Assembly: GCA_004794785.1 (NCBI GenBank)
Contig: SJOL01009403.1
Coordinates: 920,155-984,154 of the forward strand
Reading direction: 5' to 3'
Length of the DNA stretch: 64,000 bases
Origin: Opisthorchis felineus
Lineage: Eukaryota; Platyhelminthes; Trematoda; Opisthorchiida; Opisthorchiidae
Both the position numbers and the translations under genes were made by a program. The notes under the pieces are model-generated. The model ran no database searches and was not told the origin of the DNA. It was given only the letters and a program-made list of their open reading frames with translations. Positions 49,768 through 60,669 of this stretch are shown piece after piece. How positions within the stretch are numbered: position 1 is the first letter of the stretch; each line of letters begins with the position of its first letter.

Positions 49768-49868
49768 ACTACCCACATCACAAACGAGAGATTCAGGTGG
49801 GTTCCAGGCGAGTCTCTCGCAACACCAAATTTGTTTGCAAATGAGTGTATTTCGCTGACTACCCACAT
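49768..49868 (+). mobile_element. ~80-bp hairpin repeat unit, copy 4, perfect 11-bp target duplication
   Basis: actacccacat is repeated exactly at 49768-49778 and 49858-49868. Between them lies a 79-bp unit (49779-49857) almost identical to copy 1 at 3148-3230. The outer hairpin arms CGAGAGA / TCTCTCG and the loop region are kept, while two inner positions differ. The donor-like motif is CAG-GCGAGT here. This copy shows that the 79-bp unit is inserted as a discrete piece. A 161-codon minus-strand frame crossing it (49549-50034) is not considered a gene. Confidence 0.8.
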
Positions 49869-50224
49869 TGTTTTTTTTTACCTTACACCTTCGTACTGGA
49901 CTGAGAAGAGAAATTCCACAGCGGTATGAAATAGAATACGAGGTGGAAGGAACACAGAAACGGACAAACTTGTTTGTCTTAAGATGGTTGGGCTTATATG
50001 GCGAGCAATTCATATGGTCATCCTTATTAGTCATGTCTTAAGGGGAAACCTGAAGGTTTTGTGACCCTTTGCTGAGACGACAGTTGAACATCCTTTCCAG
50101 GCTGTAGCACCCAATTCCGGAAAGATATGAAGTGGATTTAAGCTTGTACATCCAAGGTATGATAAGGCATCAAACGTTCTCAAAACTACAATCTTCTGAC
50201 ACAACAGTGGAGTATCGCACAGTT

Positions 50225-50256
50225 TATATATATATATATAGTTCCCCCCCCCCCAG
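50225..50256. repeat. (TA)n plus poly-C microsatellite
   Basis: A run of TA dinucleotides followed within a few bases by a run of about a dozen C. Simple sequence. Confidence 0.85.
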
Positions 50257-52329
50257 AAGACCGGAGGCAGCATCTGCAAGTACAGGTTTCCAACCCTGTT
50301 CCTAAAAATCCCTTTATGTTGCTTTATTGGTGTGGATAGAAGAAATAAACAGATGTGATTCCATTCGTTTAGTTAAAACGAGAGTTTATGACGGAGGGAA
50401 TTTCTAGGGTTTTTGCGTTGATGAGTTCGATGAACGCAGTTGCATTGCGTCTTTCACAGTAAGGATATGGGGCCAATGAGTGAGCCAAAATTGTCGAGCG
50501 CATTCGGTTTACATAATCGCTTGACCCAGCGTCCTTTCTGGTAATACCTATTCTTCACTTCCTGGTTCTACTGGGTAACCTTCGTTGTCCGTCGTCCAGT
50601 CATCATCATCATTGACAACACAACATCAGAGTTCAACACTGCGTGATGTCACGCAAACCCAACGCAGGAAGGCGGCTTGCACCGACAGTACTCAGACTTT
50701 TTAGAAGCAATTTTATCCCCCTCTTCCCGGTTCAATTATTCACCACCATATCTCATCGAAAGTTCGAGACCACCAAATATGGGGAATCTCCAAATCTAAA
50801 TGGTACCAAGTACTACAATTTCAAGGGGGCCAGTGAACATTCGACAGTATAGTCCTAAAGTAATCCGCAACACCCATGCTTTGATGGATAAAGGGGTCGT
50901 TATTACTCGTGTGCAGCCTGTCGGCCAGTAAGGCACTGAAATTGCCACGTCGTGTTTTCCGTGCGAGGATATGTGGACGTGCCTCATGCGGTGATAATGG
51001 CAGAGCTAATGCTTACTTACTGCGGGCACCTTCAACTTGACCGATAACAGTCTTCTACGTGCTATTCTGTCCAAGAGCCCCTCTAAGATCAAAACGCGCC
51101 TCACAGAAGGCACCTCAAGACCACTAATCAACATGTAGGCCAAAAACCAGCGCTCTCAGTGACCCCTGGAAATCAGTCAACGCTGCACATGGAGCAAATG
51201 GCAAACGTACGTCTGGTCGTAATGCTCTCCACCACTTCTGTAATTTGTCCGTCCCTGAGGTCGGGTAAGCATCGACGAAGGGCGAGGGGATTTTAAACAT
51301 GTGGACAGTCCAAATGAATCCGGTTTCGCTTGAGATTTCTTTCGAGACTCCCGTTCATCAAAGAGATCATTTGCAGCGACTGGAATGGGGTCTTCCGGGT
51401 GAAAAAAACAGCCATCACCAAATTCAATGATCGGAAACTGACGACGACAACGTATGCAGGACTGGAAACATCACCCAAGGAAAACAGAAAAATCTCGGTA
51501 AAATGGTGAATTGTGCAGTGTGGCTAGAATTCCTGACAATTTACCTCTGGACTGTGAACTTTAGATGCACGACTAGGAGGGTAACTACAGTATCATTCCA
51601 TCAAAAATATTATAGGAAGCATAGCCCAGTTATGAAACGGTCCCTTACGTTCATTATCCATCCTTAAACAAGTCAAGCAAGAATTGTTAAACTTATGGTT
51701 ATAATCTCCATCTGAAGAGATCGTCCATGAGTGAGAACAGTCATCAGAAAAAGATCCGCATCAGCTGGTCTCTTGAGATGCACCTCACCGACACAGTCGT
51801 ATCCGGAAGAAGTCACCCCACAGAATGCATTACTTTTTGTCGTTCTTTTCGGCTGATCCCTCCATAAGGGGTAACCGTATATTATGCGTACAGACCTTAT
51901 CAACTTTTATCAATTTCCGTTAAAGAACGTGAGCAACTTCCCATCTTTGGAGAGGCAGTCTTCAAGTTACCAACGGTGATTTTTTCGTAGAGGGCCTTTA
52001 TTGCTCAAATATTCTTCAAAAGACCAGGTACTGTAGCATGCCATTTTGTATCACAGTTTTATAATTGACGTCCGCTCATAGAGACAAGATGTCAGTTTGC
52101 TGAGTCATGCGCAGGTAAATGCTCATTATTGATATAAACCTTGATTTTCAGATGACTTCGCTTTTGACGTGTTTGTGCATCACTCGCAACGGATTCTTTG
52201 AGTGCAGAGTACGTTCAATTTCAACTAACCAATAATAACAATAATCCCGATATTGATAACAATAACCCAAATCATCTCTGTTGGCCAAGTTTCAGTAGTT
52301 TTCATGTAATTTAGACAAGTTATTTCGGA
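50257..52329. other. No recognised gene
   Basis: No supportable gene. A minus-strand frame at 51673-51903 has protein-like text but no motif or splice evidence. Confidence 0.35.
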
Positions 52330-54036
52330 TACTGGAGCCTTCGACACGACCGTTTGGTCTAACTAACCTTGGAGGTTTACGACTGCATATGTCCTCTCAA
52401 GCGCCACCGAGCTCCTGGTCCGGATGACCTCCCACCCGCGTTGTTCAAAGATGGGGGTGAAGTCCTCAGTCAGCGCTTGTCTGATTCATTTGCTTGCACT
52501 TGGGGAAAGGAATCTGTCTCAGTCAACTGGGGAGAGTCGGTGATAGTGCCCATTTTAAAAAAGGGGCTAGTAGTGAATGTGGCAACCACAGGGAAACCAG
52601 CTTGACCCCGGTCGTAACTAGACTGTTGGCGTCACTGGAGCTTCGTTGCCTTGTGGTGGCTCGTGAGACACTGACTCGAGAGCAGCAAGCGGGATTCCGG
52701 CCTGGTAGGGGTTGCGTTGACCAAATCTTCACACTTCGTCAGGTGCTAGCTAGAACAACGCCATACATATAAGCGACCCACGATTCTAGTATTCCTGGAT
52801 TTCTAAGGCTCATTCGACTCGGTTGACCGGTCTATTCTTCTTAACACGCTTGCCCACCAACGAATGCCCCGGAAGTTTGTGAACATAATAAGCTCTTTGT
52901 ATTCCCAGACTTCCGGACGTGTGAGAGTATACGACGAGCTCTCCAAAAGCGCCCGTACACAAAGCGGTGTCCGTCAGGGATGCCCACTCTCTCCTTTCCT
53001 ATTTAATTTCGTGATCGATGAGGTAATGAGACGAACGCTGGAAGGTCTCCAAAACCTCGGTGTTCAGATAGCCTGTGNNNNNNNNNNNNNNNNNNNNNNN
53101 NNNNNNNNNNNNNNNNNNNNNNNNNNNNNNNNNNNNNNNNNNNNNNNNNNNNNNNNNNNNNNNNNNNNNNNNNNNNNNNNNNNNNNNNNNNNNNNNNNNN
53201 NNNNNNNNNNNNNNNNNNNNNNNNNNNNNNNNNNNNNNNNNNNNNNNNNNNNNNNNNNNNNNNNNNNNNNNNNNNNNNNNNNNNNNNNNNNNNNNNNNNN
53301 NNNNNNNNNNNNNNNNNNNNNNNNNNNNNNNNNNNNNNNNNNNNNNNNNNNNNNNNNNNNNNNNNNNNNNNNNNNNNNNNNNNNNNNNNNNNNNNNNNNN
53401 NNNNNNNNNNNNNNNNNNNNNNNNNNNNNNNNNNNNNNNNNNNNNNNNNNNNNNNNNNNNNNNNNNNNNNNNNNNNNNNNNNNNNNNNNNNNNNNNNNNN
53501 NNNNNNNNNNNNNNNNNNNNNNNNNNNNNNNNNNNNNNNNNNNNNNNNNNNNNNNNNNNNNNNNNNNNNNNNNNNNNNNNNNNNNNNNNNNNNNNNNNNN
53601 NNNNNNNNNNNNNNNNNNNNNNNNNNNNNNNNNNNNNNNNNNNNNNNNNNNNNNNNNNNNNNNNNNNNNNNNNNNNNNNNNNNNNNNNNNNNNNNNNNNN
53701 NNNNNNNNNNNNNNNNNNNNNNNNNNNNNNNNNNNNNNNNNNNNNNNNNNNNNNNNNNNNNNNNNNNNNNNNNNNNNNNNNNTGGTTGGAGACGCTTCAA
53801 GATATGGCTGCCAACCGATGTCAGTGGCGATCTTGTTGTCAGTTTCTATCCAGATTGCCTGAATGAGTGTCTGGAGGCGTAGGCACCTCGGAATGATTGT
53901 AGTAAGCTAGCACTAAGTCCCTTCCCCGTCCACCTTTATTCTTTCCTTGACAATAAGGCTTTCAAATAAATTATGGTTGCACGGCAGTGAAGCATCGGTG
54001 TTGAACACTGATGTCATGCTGTCGATGATGATGATG
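52330..54036 (+). pseudogene. 5'-truncated non-LTR retrotransposon (LINE A) with assembly gap
   Basis: The reverse transcriptase starts near APGPDDLPPALFKDGG (52400-52450), shifts frame near 52560 (GNHRETSLTPV, then QQAGFRPGRGCVDQIFTLR), shifts again near 52765, and has a stop inside the first catalytic motif (VFLDF-stop-GSFDSVDR, 52790-52835). The frame then continues MPRKFVNIISSLYSQTSGR and SGVRQGCPLSPFLFNF to 53077, where N begins. After the gap the C-terminus ends [19 protein letters not shown] at about 53864. A ~170-bp 3' UTR ends in (GAT)4 at 54024-54035. The endonuclease part is missing. The YADD box would lie in the gap. RTE/CR1-like by layout. Confidence 0.85.
53078..53782. other. 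Assembly gap (705 N)
   Basis: An unbroken run of N inside LINE A; the true length is unknown. Repetitive sequence is a likely reason for the gap. Confidence 0.99.
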
Positions 54037-55115
54037 ACGTTCCCTCTAAACTGAAATCGTTGCACAATACGAGAATGACGGCCAGTGTTCTGGTCGACTC
54101 ATAGTCGAATAGCCTTAACGTCTACACGAAGACTATCCTGATTCAATAAAACAGGAGCTAACATGAGTTTGAAAATAGCGATGGTCATCTAATTTTGTCC
54201 TGCTCATTTCACCCTGTTCGGCTGAGTGAAAATTCCGATATTTTAGCATTAAAATTACGGATCTTGCGCGTAAAGAAGGACATCATATAACTTTGTCGCG
54301 CGGTACGAAGCATTGTGTACAACAAACCAGAAGCGGGATACCACCGACACACAAAGCGTAGTTACAGTGGTTGTAGTGGTAAGCCACGCAACTAGACGAC
54401 GGGCTGGTGGAAACAGAACATAACTAAAGGTCTTGCGACACTCAGCGAAGTCCTTAATTTTTTTGTTCTTCAGCTGAATGTGCAGTATAGAACTGGACTT
54501 GTTATGGATTTGTCAGAGCCTCGCTTTGTAAGTGGTATGTGGAGGTTGGAAAGTTTCCAACCAATACGGCACTTTACAAGACGCTCCGTGAATTGATTAA
54601 CTCAGAATAAGTATAAAAGATATGACCACATTGCTGGGCTCGCGTAATCCGTGGGATGGCTTGGGCGCGGCAATACAAATCCCTCAATCCCTGTGGGGCT
54701 GTTCACATTCGTCGAAGGCCACCATTTTGGTAATTGAGATACAAGCTCCTCATAAATAGCAGACACAATGTGCACTTTGAACTGTAAATGTTTGTTTTTA
54801 AATCATCTTGCAATGATCAGCCAAATGACTCCACAAAAATTCGAACCAGTAAAGGATTGTGCTAATTACTGTGATTTTATCTGGAAAGTCAAGTTGAATG
54901 AATACAACGTGTGAAGTATGTTAAAACCTGTTGGCCCAAGTAAAAAAGTGGAAAACCTGGGAGACCAATATAAGAATGAGCACTGTTAAATAAAGCCTAT
55001 GCACATGAGTTCATCCTCCACCTTGTTCCCCGGTTACTGAAACCCTAATGATTTTCATTAGTATGTGATGGAGTTTTACAATCGAAAGAGTAAAGTTGAA
55101 GTGTTTTTGACGTAC
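54037..55115. other. Likely intron or downstream DNA of the SANBR gene; nothing recognised
   Basis: I looked on the minus strand for the expected next SANBR segment (a Cys-rich C-x-x-C region after the WRLW motif) and did not find it here. Confidence 0.4.
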
Positions 55116-55569
55116 TTGTATGTTTATGGTGGCCCATAAACGCCAGTAGACCATGCGCCAGCTTCTCAATTCCCGATACCAACCAGCTAACAGCTCAGTA
55201 ACAGAGAAAATTCGCTGGTCTTCGGAAACAGTTGCAGCAGACAAGCTGCAACTGCTACCACTCTGAACTCGAACTGGAAGGCTTGGAGACAAAACTGAAG
55301 GAGTTCGTGACATTGTACGATATTGCGTTGTTCCGCGCTCTTCTTGAGACGAAATGTCGGTGTGTGAAAGAGAAATGGGTGCGCCCAGAAGAGTACAGGA
55401 GGATGATCGTCGAAGGGGTATTGATTTCTTCAGAGACAAACTGGCTTCTGTTGGCAGTGGTTTGTGTATGGGAATAAGATCTCCAGACTGGCTTACCAGA
55501 CGACGCCAAGGTAAACATGGAACTGTGCACGCTGTTGTCTTTGTTAGTATTCGGTCACAGTGCGCACAC
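55116..55569 (-). CDS. SANBR: SANBR exon f with Ser-rich insertion
   Basis: Starts after tttattcaatacag and ends before GTACGT; 454 nt open throughout. First the C-x-x-C segment QCAHCDRILTKTTACTVPC, then roughly 90 residues rich in Ser, Thr and Pro, then RIFSVTELLAGWYRELRSW and MVYWRLWATIN. In vertebrate SANBR the Cys segment and the WRLW segment are joined by a shorter ordered stretch, so the Ser-rich part is a lineage-specific replacement or insertion. A GTAAGC at 55496-55491 inside the exon could act as an alternative donor. Confidence 0.85.
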
Positions 55570-58205
55570 CTGTATTGAATAAATTGTTAGAATACATTGT
55601 ACAAAAACCACAATCTAGTTTGATGGGAGCCAAAAAATATTGCTAATCGAAAACCTCAATTCAAATCAGCCATGTCTAAACGCAGTGGGGGACAGAGGTC
55701 GTGGGCATGACGGGCCATTAGTGTTACACGCAAGCTTTGCTGTGTACAGCCATGTAGTGTCTTACGGACTAAAGATCACCCTGTTATGAGGACGGTTTGT
55801 TGAAATCCTCAATGTGTTCTATACTCTAAACAAAAATCCTTCTTATAGAGACCAAACATGCCCCCAGGTGATTGGCAATAATACTGATCCTATGCCTCAT
55901 GCAAACCATCACCACTGATGCAGAGGCCCACCTGAAACATGGACACGGACTGTAATAATGAGGCAATTCAGATTCTTCCCAATTTCCTCCCTATGACAAT
56001 GCGGACATACCCATCGCCGGCATCGGTGCCACACCTTCTGTTGCCCACCAAGCTTGGCTGCATATCAGAGGAACGGAGGTTGGTGAGGTGGGAGCCGAAG
56101 ACATTGTGGGAAACATTGAAAGACAGCCCTGCAATATGGTGGTTCAGACCTGACCGACAGATTTTGTATAGGATGATGTGTTCAGACTGTTCTTCCATGC
56201 TCTTTGGCATAATACCTAATACACGGTATCGCGCAACGGCGTTGACCACTGAAAGGTGCTGACAAAAAACGGGAACATAGTACTACAGCGTGTAAAGCTA
56301 CAGATCACTGAACAGTTGTCTGCTTTTCAGAGGTCTTTATTTCATGCACAAACTTCACCCTGAATTATCTTTACCAGAAGCTTGAGGAAAGAAGTGTGTG
56401 TGTATATATATATGAGAGTGGTCTCAGCCAATCGTTTGAGTAGACTTCAGGATGCCAGAACCCTTCCGTCAAAATGTTTGATCATCAAAAGTCTTTCTTC
56501 CTCAGGAATTCTACAGTTTCTCGATGAGGAGCAATTTAAACCACGTCGAGTTCAGTCATCTAGGCGCCCCCACAGGATGAACAATTCAGAGGTCAGAAGT
56601 AAACATGCAAGAATTAGGCAATTCCTGCTGTTTATGACCTTTAAAATTAAGAATGAATTTTTTCTAAAATAGGAAAAAAAGCATCCAGTCATCAAGGTGT
56701 TAAACATCACTGCTTCATCGCATCACAATCACGAGGCTCTGGTCGAAGATTGCCTTGGCATACAAAGAACAACGATATGTGGGAGGGAAGTGACCTACCA
56801 CATCTCCAGCACTCAGACAATGTGAGAGTACGTCATGAGAGTATTTGGCTACTAGTTAATTTTTGCACAAACCTAACCCGTAGTCCGGAATCTGCAGATC
56901 ACAAAGAACTTTGTAAACAACCGGTCCGTTTGCAGCATACCTCCAATGCCTTCCGTTTGCATCCACCTATACATACAATGTTTTAAGCACCGTGATTTGA
57001 AGCAAAACCTAATGAGTTCATCTCGTTTACATTAACCCAGATTATCGACGGATCACTCTATTCGGAAATCCACTTTTTTGTCCGTATGACTCAAACCGCG
57101 ACGCTTCTTACATATCACGTTACACCAGTGTTTGTTGCGACTGTAAATGGATTGTCGACAACAGTAAACCTGTTTGTTTCTCTCCTTCGGGTGAGCACCT
57201 CACCAGTAACAGCTCGGAAAAGCCCATTAAATTTTGCCTATTGTGGGGGGTCATTCAGAATAAATTAATTTCCGCGTTTATACGCATGGTAGTTACAGAG
57301 TAAATGTCGTTTCAGGCAGGGGAACTGTTGTAGTAATGACAGAAAATTGTAAGACTGCCGCAATAAAAACACCCAAAGTCTTCGTCCCTGCTAATAAATA
57401 TGAACAACAGACTTACTGAAAAATGGTAGCTGCATTTTCTGGACATTCAAATGAGGTGTAGTCCTTCTCGAACAATTGTTCAATCTTCTTAAAAAACAGT
57501 TTGCTTTGCTAATGTGTTAGAGGTGTGGTGCATACCTCTTTATTTTATCTTTCTTGTCCTTCACTGTATCTAGTTCTCTCACAGTCAAGTGTTGAATAAT
57601 TCTGTGAGAAATGTCAAGTCAGAAAACTGAACAAACCGCTGCATAAGTTCATCATCAATACAATTTAGGGAGCAAGGGCTGGCAATAATCGCATTGATGT
57701 TTTCGCAGAAGTATCGCACACATGTTTCTGTCTATAATGCGTTACAGTATACATCAAGCAGAATCAGTAAACAACGGTCTATACCAGTGACTCCATCTTG
57801 AGAAAGCTCGACGAAATTAAGATAGCCAAAATGTTGGATACGGAAATGTGACAATCTTCGAAATTATGTGGGTTTACTCGTCTTTTTACATAACACATTA
57901 GCCATTCGAAGACTTTGATATCGCAATGCACGATGATCTCCACCTCTTCCACAAACTGACCACCTTTAATCAGATAATCACGAAAGTAGCCCATCTCCGA
58001 GACTAGCAGGTCACGGTCACATACGAAATCGCGTTTCCCTGTGGGATTAAATATACGCCAATTAATTGCAGTTTTCCCACCTTCTTTTGACTCATCGCGG
58101 ACGTGTATGGTCACGTTGCGTGGCTTTGCATCCACACAATCCTGATCTGTTTTTGATTGCATCCAACTGATATAACAGTCAGAATACTGTTGCAAAACGT
58201 TAACA
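55116..58205 (-). CDS. SANBR: SANBR (KIAA1841) orthologue, partial gene model, six exons
   Basis: Joining 58205-58081, 58038-57785, 57731-57637, 57601-57536, 57503-57417 and 55569-55116 gives one uninterrupted frame with matching phases at every junction. The protein has the SANBR layout: a BTB-like domain (NVTIHVRDESK, DFVCDRDLLVSEM, HCDIKVFEWLMCYVKR, ILISSSFLKMESL), a helical segment (NINAIIASPCSLNCID, VKDKKDKI, KLFFKKIEQLF), a C-x-x-C segment (QCAHCDRIL), then VTELLAGWYRELRSWRMVYW. In mammals SANBR is a BTB-dimerising negative regulator of antibody class switching; flukes lack that process, so the job here is unknown. The upstream SANT part and the downstream Cys-rich and C-terminal regions are missing from the model. 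Some introns are only 32-53 nt. Confidence 0.85.
57417..57503 (-). CDS. SANBR: SANBR exon e
   Basis: 87 nt; encodes KLFFKKIEQLFEKDYTSFEC and PENAATIF, ending at a consensus donor GTAAGT in phase 2. Confidence 0.88.
57536..57601 (-). CDS. SANBR: SANBR exon d
   Basis: 66 nt between CTCACAG and GTATGC; encodes IIQHLTVRELDTVKDKKDKI and K. It is separated from exons c and e by introns of only 35 and 32 nt. Confidence 0.88.
57637..57731 (-). CDS. SANBR: SANBR exon c
   Basis: 95 nt between a TTATAG acceptor and a GTTTGT donor; encodes TETCVRYFCENINAIIASPC and SLNCIDDELMQ. It starts in phase 0 and ends in phase 2, fitting both neighbours. Confidence 0.88.
57785..58038 (-). CDS. SANBR: SANBR exon b (BTB-like core)
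   Basis: 254 nt, from after CCCACAG to CTG before GTATAG. Encodes GKRDFVCDRDLLVSEMGY through ISSSFLKMESL, the most conserved part. Phase 1 in, phase 0 out. Confidence 0.9.
58081..58205 (-). CDS. SANBR: SANBR exon a (start of BTB-like domain)
   Basis: Encodes ...DAKPRNVTIHVRDESKE and ends GAA-G before GTGGGA (phase 1). The 5' boundary is uncertain: a strong acceptor (ttctttcaccttttcag) ends at 58206, but the nearest upstream open segment (58270-58366, ending at a GTAAGC donor) does not join it in frame, so another acceptor inside this exon or a further missed exon is possible. Confidence 0.7.
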
Positions 58206-58930
58206 CTGAAAAGGTGAAAGAAAAACTCCTCAAGAGAAGTGAAACATATTGATTTGATAAAAGGCTTACCTTTAGGTATGTGAAAAAATATCGGAGGGAT
58301 CCGGTGAACATCTGCCAAGTTAGGAATAGGTTTCAAATGAGACGAAAAAACGTATTCTGGCTAGGGCAGAAATTTGTCTCGCTGTACGGTCTGATTACTA
58401 TGATAGGTCCCAGAAAATTCAGTTCTCCAGAATGCGGTTACCTCCAATCTTTAAATAGGGCACACACAAATACACTGGAGGTGGAGATTAGGTGAAACGC
58501 ACCAAACCAGTACGTTTTACTTTTGACGAATCCAGTGAGAAACCTATTCTGGATTGCGACGAAGCCTACATTAAAAACACTTTCCTGAATTGTTCTACCG
58601 ACAGTAGGCCAATTTTATGAGTCCACCAAAACATCGGGAGAAATCCAAGAAAACTAACTTATTTTTTATTGTGCTGAAGAGATCTAAAAAGATGTAATCT
58701 CAGGCTCTCAGCAAACTACAAAAAAAAAACAATGGCAAAAACACTCATTCGCAAATTAGGATGGTGTTAATTGGATACTCAACTGAACCCAATCTGAATC
58801 ACACGCTTATGGCATTCTTCAGCTGAATGTGCTATACAAAGGTCACCTCATGTTTCATTTGTAACGGTATCCGAAATATTACAGCATATTTTCTTGACGG
58901 AATACAACAATAAATGCAGTTGAAGAGAGT

Positions 58931-59015
58931 CGTAAACGAGAGAGATTCATCTGGAGTCCGTCCAGTCTGCAACTAACACCAAATTAATTTGCAAATGACT
59001 GTAGCTCTCTAACTG
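58931..59015 (+). repeat. ~80-bp hairpin repeat unit, copy 5, diverged
   Basis: Shares aaacgagagagattca, caccaaatt and ttgcaaatga with the other copies; the hairpin centre is altered. Its flanks gcagttgaagagag (58917-58930) and ctctctaactgc (about 59007-59018) are inverted rather than direct repeats, unlike copies 1 and 4. Confidence 0.5.
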
Positions 59016-59064
59016 CGTGCAATTTGTTTAGCAAGTTGAAAATAAGGTAGACTAAGACGCATAC

Positions 59065-59167
59065 TTGAGGAGCCGTAAGGTCGTGCGTTGTCACAGTTTT
59101 CAGAAACATCAAGAGGGCCAATGCTTGCTCCCAATTCCAAGGTAGGTAAAATAAATCGGTAACTGGG
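59065..59167 (-). CDS. Possible exon upstream of SANBR
   Basis: 103 nt between a plausible acceptor (gaaactttgccag) and a good donor (CAA|GTATGC). Encodes PVTDLFYLPWNWEQALALLM then FLKTVTTHDLTAPQ. Same strand and 0.9 kb upstream of the SANBR exons. It might belong to the N-terminal part of that gene, but I could not match it to the SANT region with confidence. Confidence 0.3.
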
Positions 59168-60669
59168 CTGGCAAAGTTTCGGTGAGTACTCAGACTCTTC
59201 AGTGTGAACTGAAAATAATCTCCGAAAGCCTCAGACATATAAGCCCGCATCTACTGCACTACTCAAATAAGTAAAGTGTTTGGGAAGTCTTATTTCCATA
59301 CCAACAAATCGAGAGAGTATTAGAATGTATTTCTGGTTGATTTTTGTACGTGCAGACTATACTAAAGACAGCTAACCACTACATTTCTCTCACGACATGC
59401 TTTGGTTATCGGATCACTAAACGTCAGAATGGCCTAGCTCAAGATATTCAAGGCCCTTCAGGCTGCACTGTGCGCTCATGTAACCGGTTACCATGGCTAC
59501 ATCTACCACTTCACCCGTGTATGCAAAATGATCTGATTTAGCGCGGACGCAAGCCGCTCACTACATGCTTACACCAAGTGGTACACAAAAATTGCAGCCC
59601 CGCTTGCATTATTGAGTCCATCTACTAATCGACAACCCTCGGTTGTCGAACACAGAGACAGGTAGCCCTTGAAAGCCATCCCTACTGGGTGTTGGACGTG
59701 GTAACCTTCTGCCGTTCTTGAAATTTGAATGTGAAGAGGTGCGGGTGTGTGTACTCGCTGGCTCACATGACACTCATATTTACCAGTTTGAGTATAAAAT
59801 CTGTTGGTTCCTTTTCAGTAACTACTTTTCTGCATGCTGTTTTGCACAGGTCAGTCAGTCGTGCACTTTGGTTAGACTACAGTCGACTCCGAATCATAGC
59901 TCTTCGGCAACCTATTCTGTTTTATTACATTGAAGCCACCATTCGACACTGACAGAATAATATAAAATCAGTCAATAAAACACTATTTTTTTACTAACCA
60001 CTAGCCATGTCCACAGAAATTACCTTTGATGCTCATACGTGTTCAAGGAAAAAGTACGCTTAGCGAGAGTTCCGTCTGGAAAGGATGGACTTTGTACCCA
60101 AGTTCACCATTTACCCGGATACAATTCACCGGAAGATTGAAACATCGCTGTTAACTTTTACAGACGCCCAAAGAAAATTCCGTTGTCTGCGGGTGTTTTT
60201 GGTATATTCCATACACTTTTCTGAGAAAGTAAACAGAAGAGCTGTAAGGGCGAATGATTCCATCTTTTCCTGGGAAAACCTGGTTAACTTTCCCCGATCC
60301 TGGTCCTCCGTTCAACCAAGTACAATGCTACCACGTAAGAAGCCGAAATCATTGAGTGCAATCCGGAGTACGCACCTGTCCACGGTAGTGATAACACAAT
60401 GCATACATCTCCAGATTCTGTGCGTTTCAATACTGTGAAAGCTACCCTCAAACAGAATGTTGAAAAGCTTCACCACCGGCCACAACGCAAACGTCCTTAT
60501 ATATTTCGGAATCACAAAGCGTAACCAGTGTTAACACGACACATTCAAACACTCCCCAGTTGACGATAGCATATGTTCACTACGTACTTGTCGTCACGCT
60601 TACTATACTACCAAAATATATATGAATCAGGAGTAGCTTTCATTCCACACACATCCCAACCAGACCTAA
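59168..60669. other. No recognised feature
   Basis: No supportable gene or repeat up to the start of LINE B. Confidence 0.4.

Noticed and set aside
49549..50034. 161-codon minus-strand open frame
   Set aside because: It runs through the 79-bp repeat unit and its target duplication in antisense; likely spurious.
51673..51903. Minus-strand 76-codon frame considered as a further SANBR exon
   Set aside because: Does not match the expected Cys-rich continuation and has no convincing splice sites.
55232..55578. Plus-strand frames of 74-81 codons
   Set aside because: Antisense shadows of SANBR exon f.
58206..58269. 64-nt GTAAGC...TTTTCAG intron joining 58270-58366 to SANBR exon a
   Set aside because: Splice sites look excellent, but the phase does not match an open upstream frame; left unresolved rather than called.
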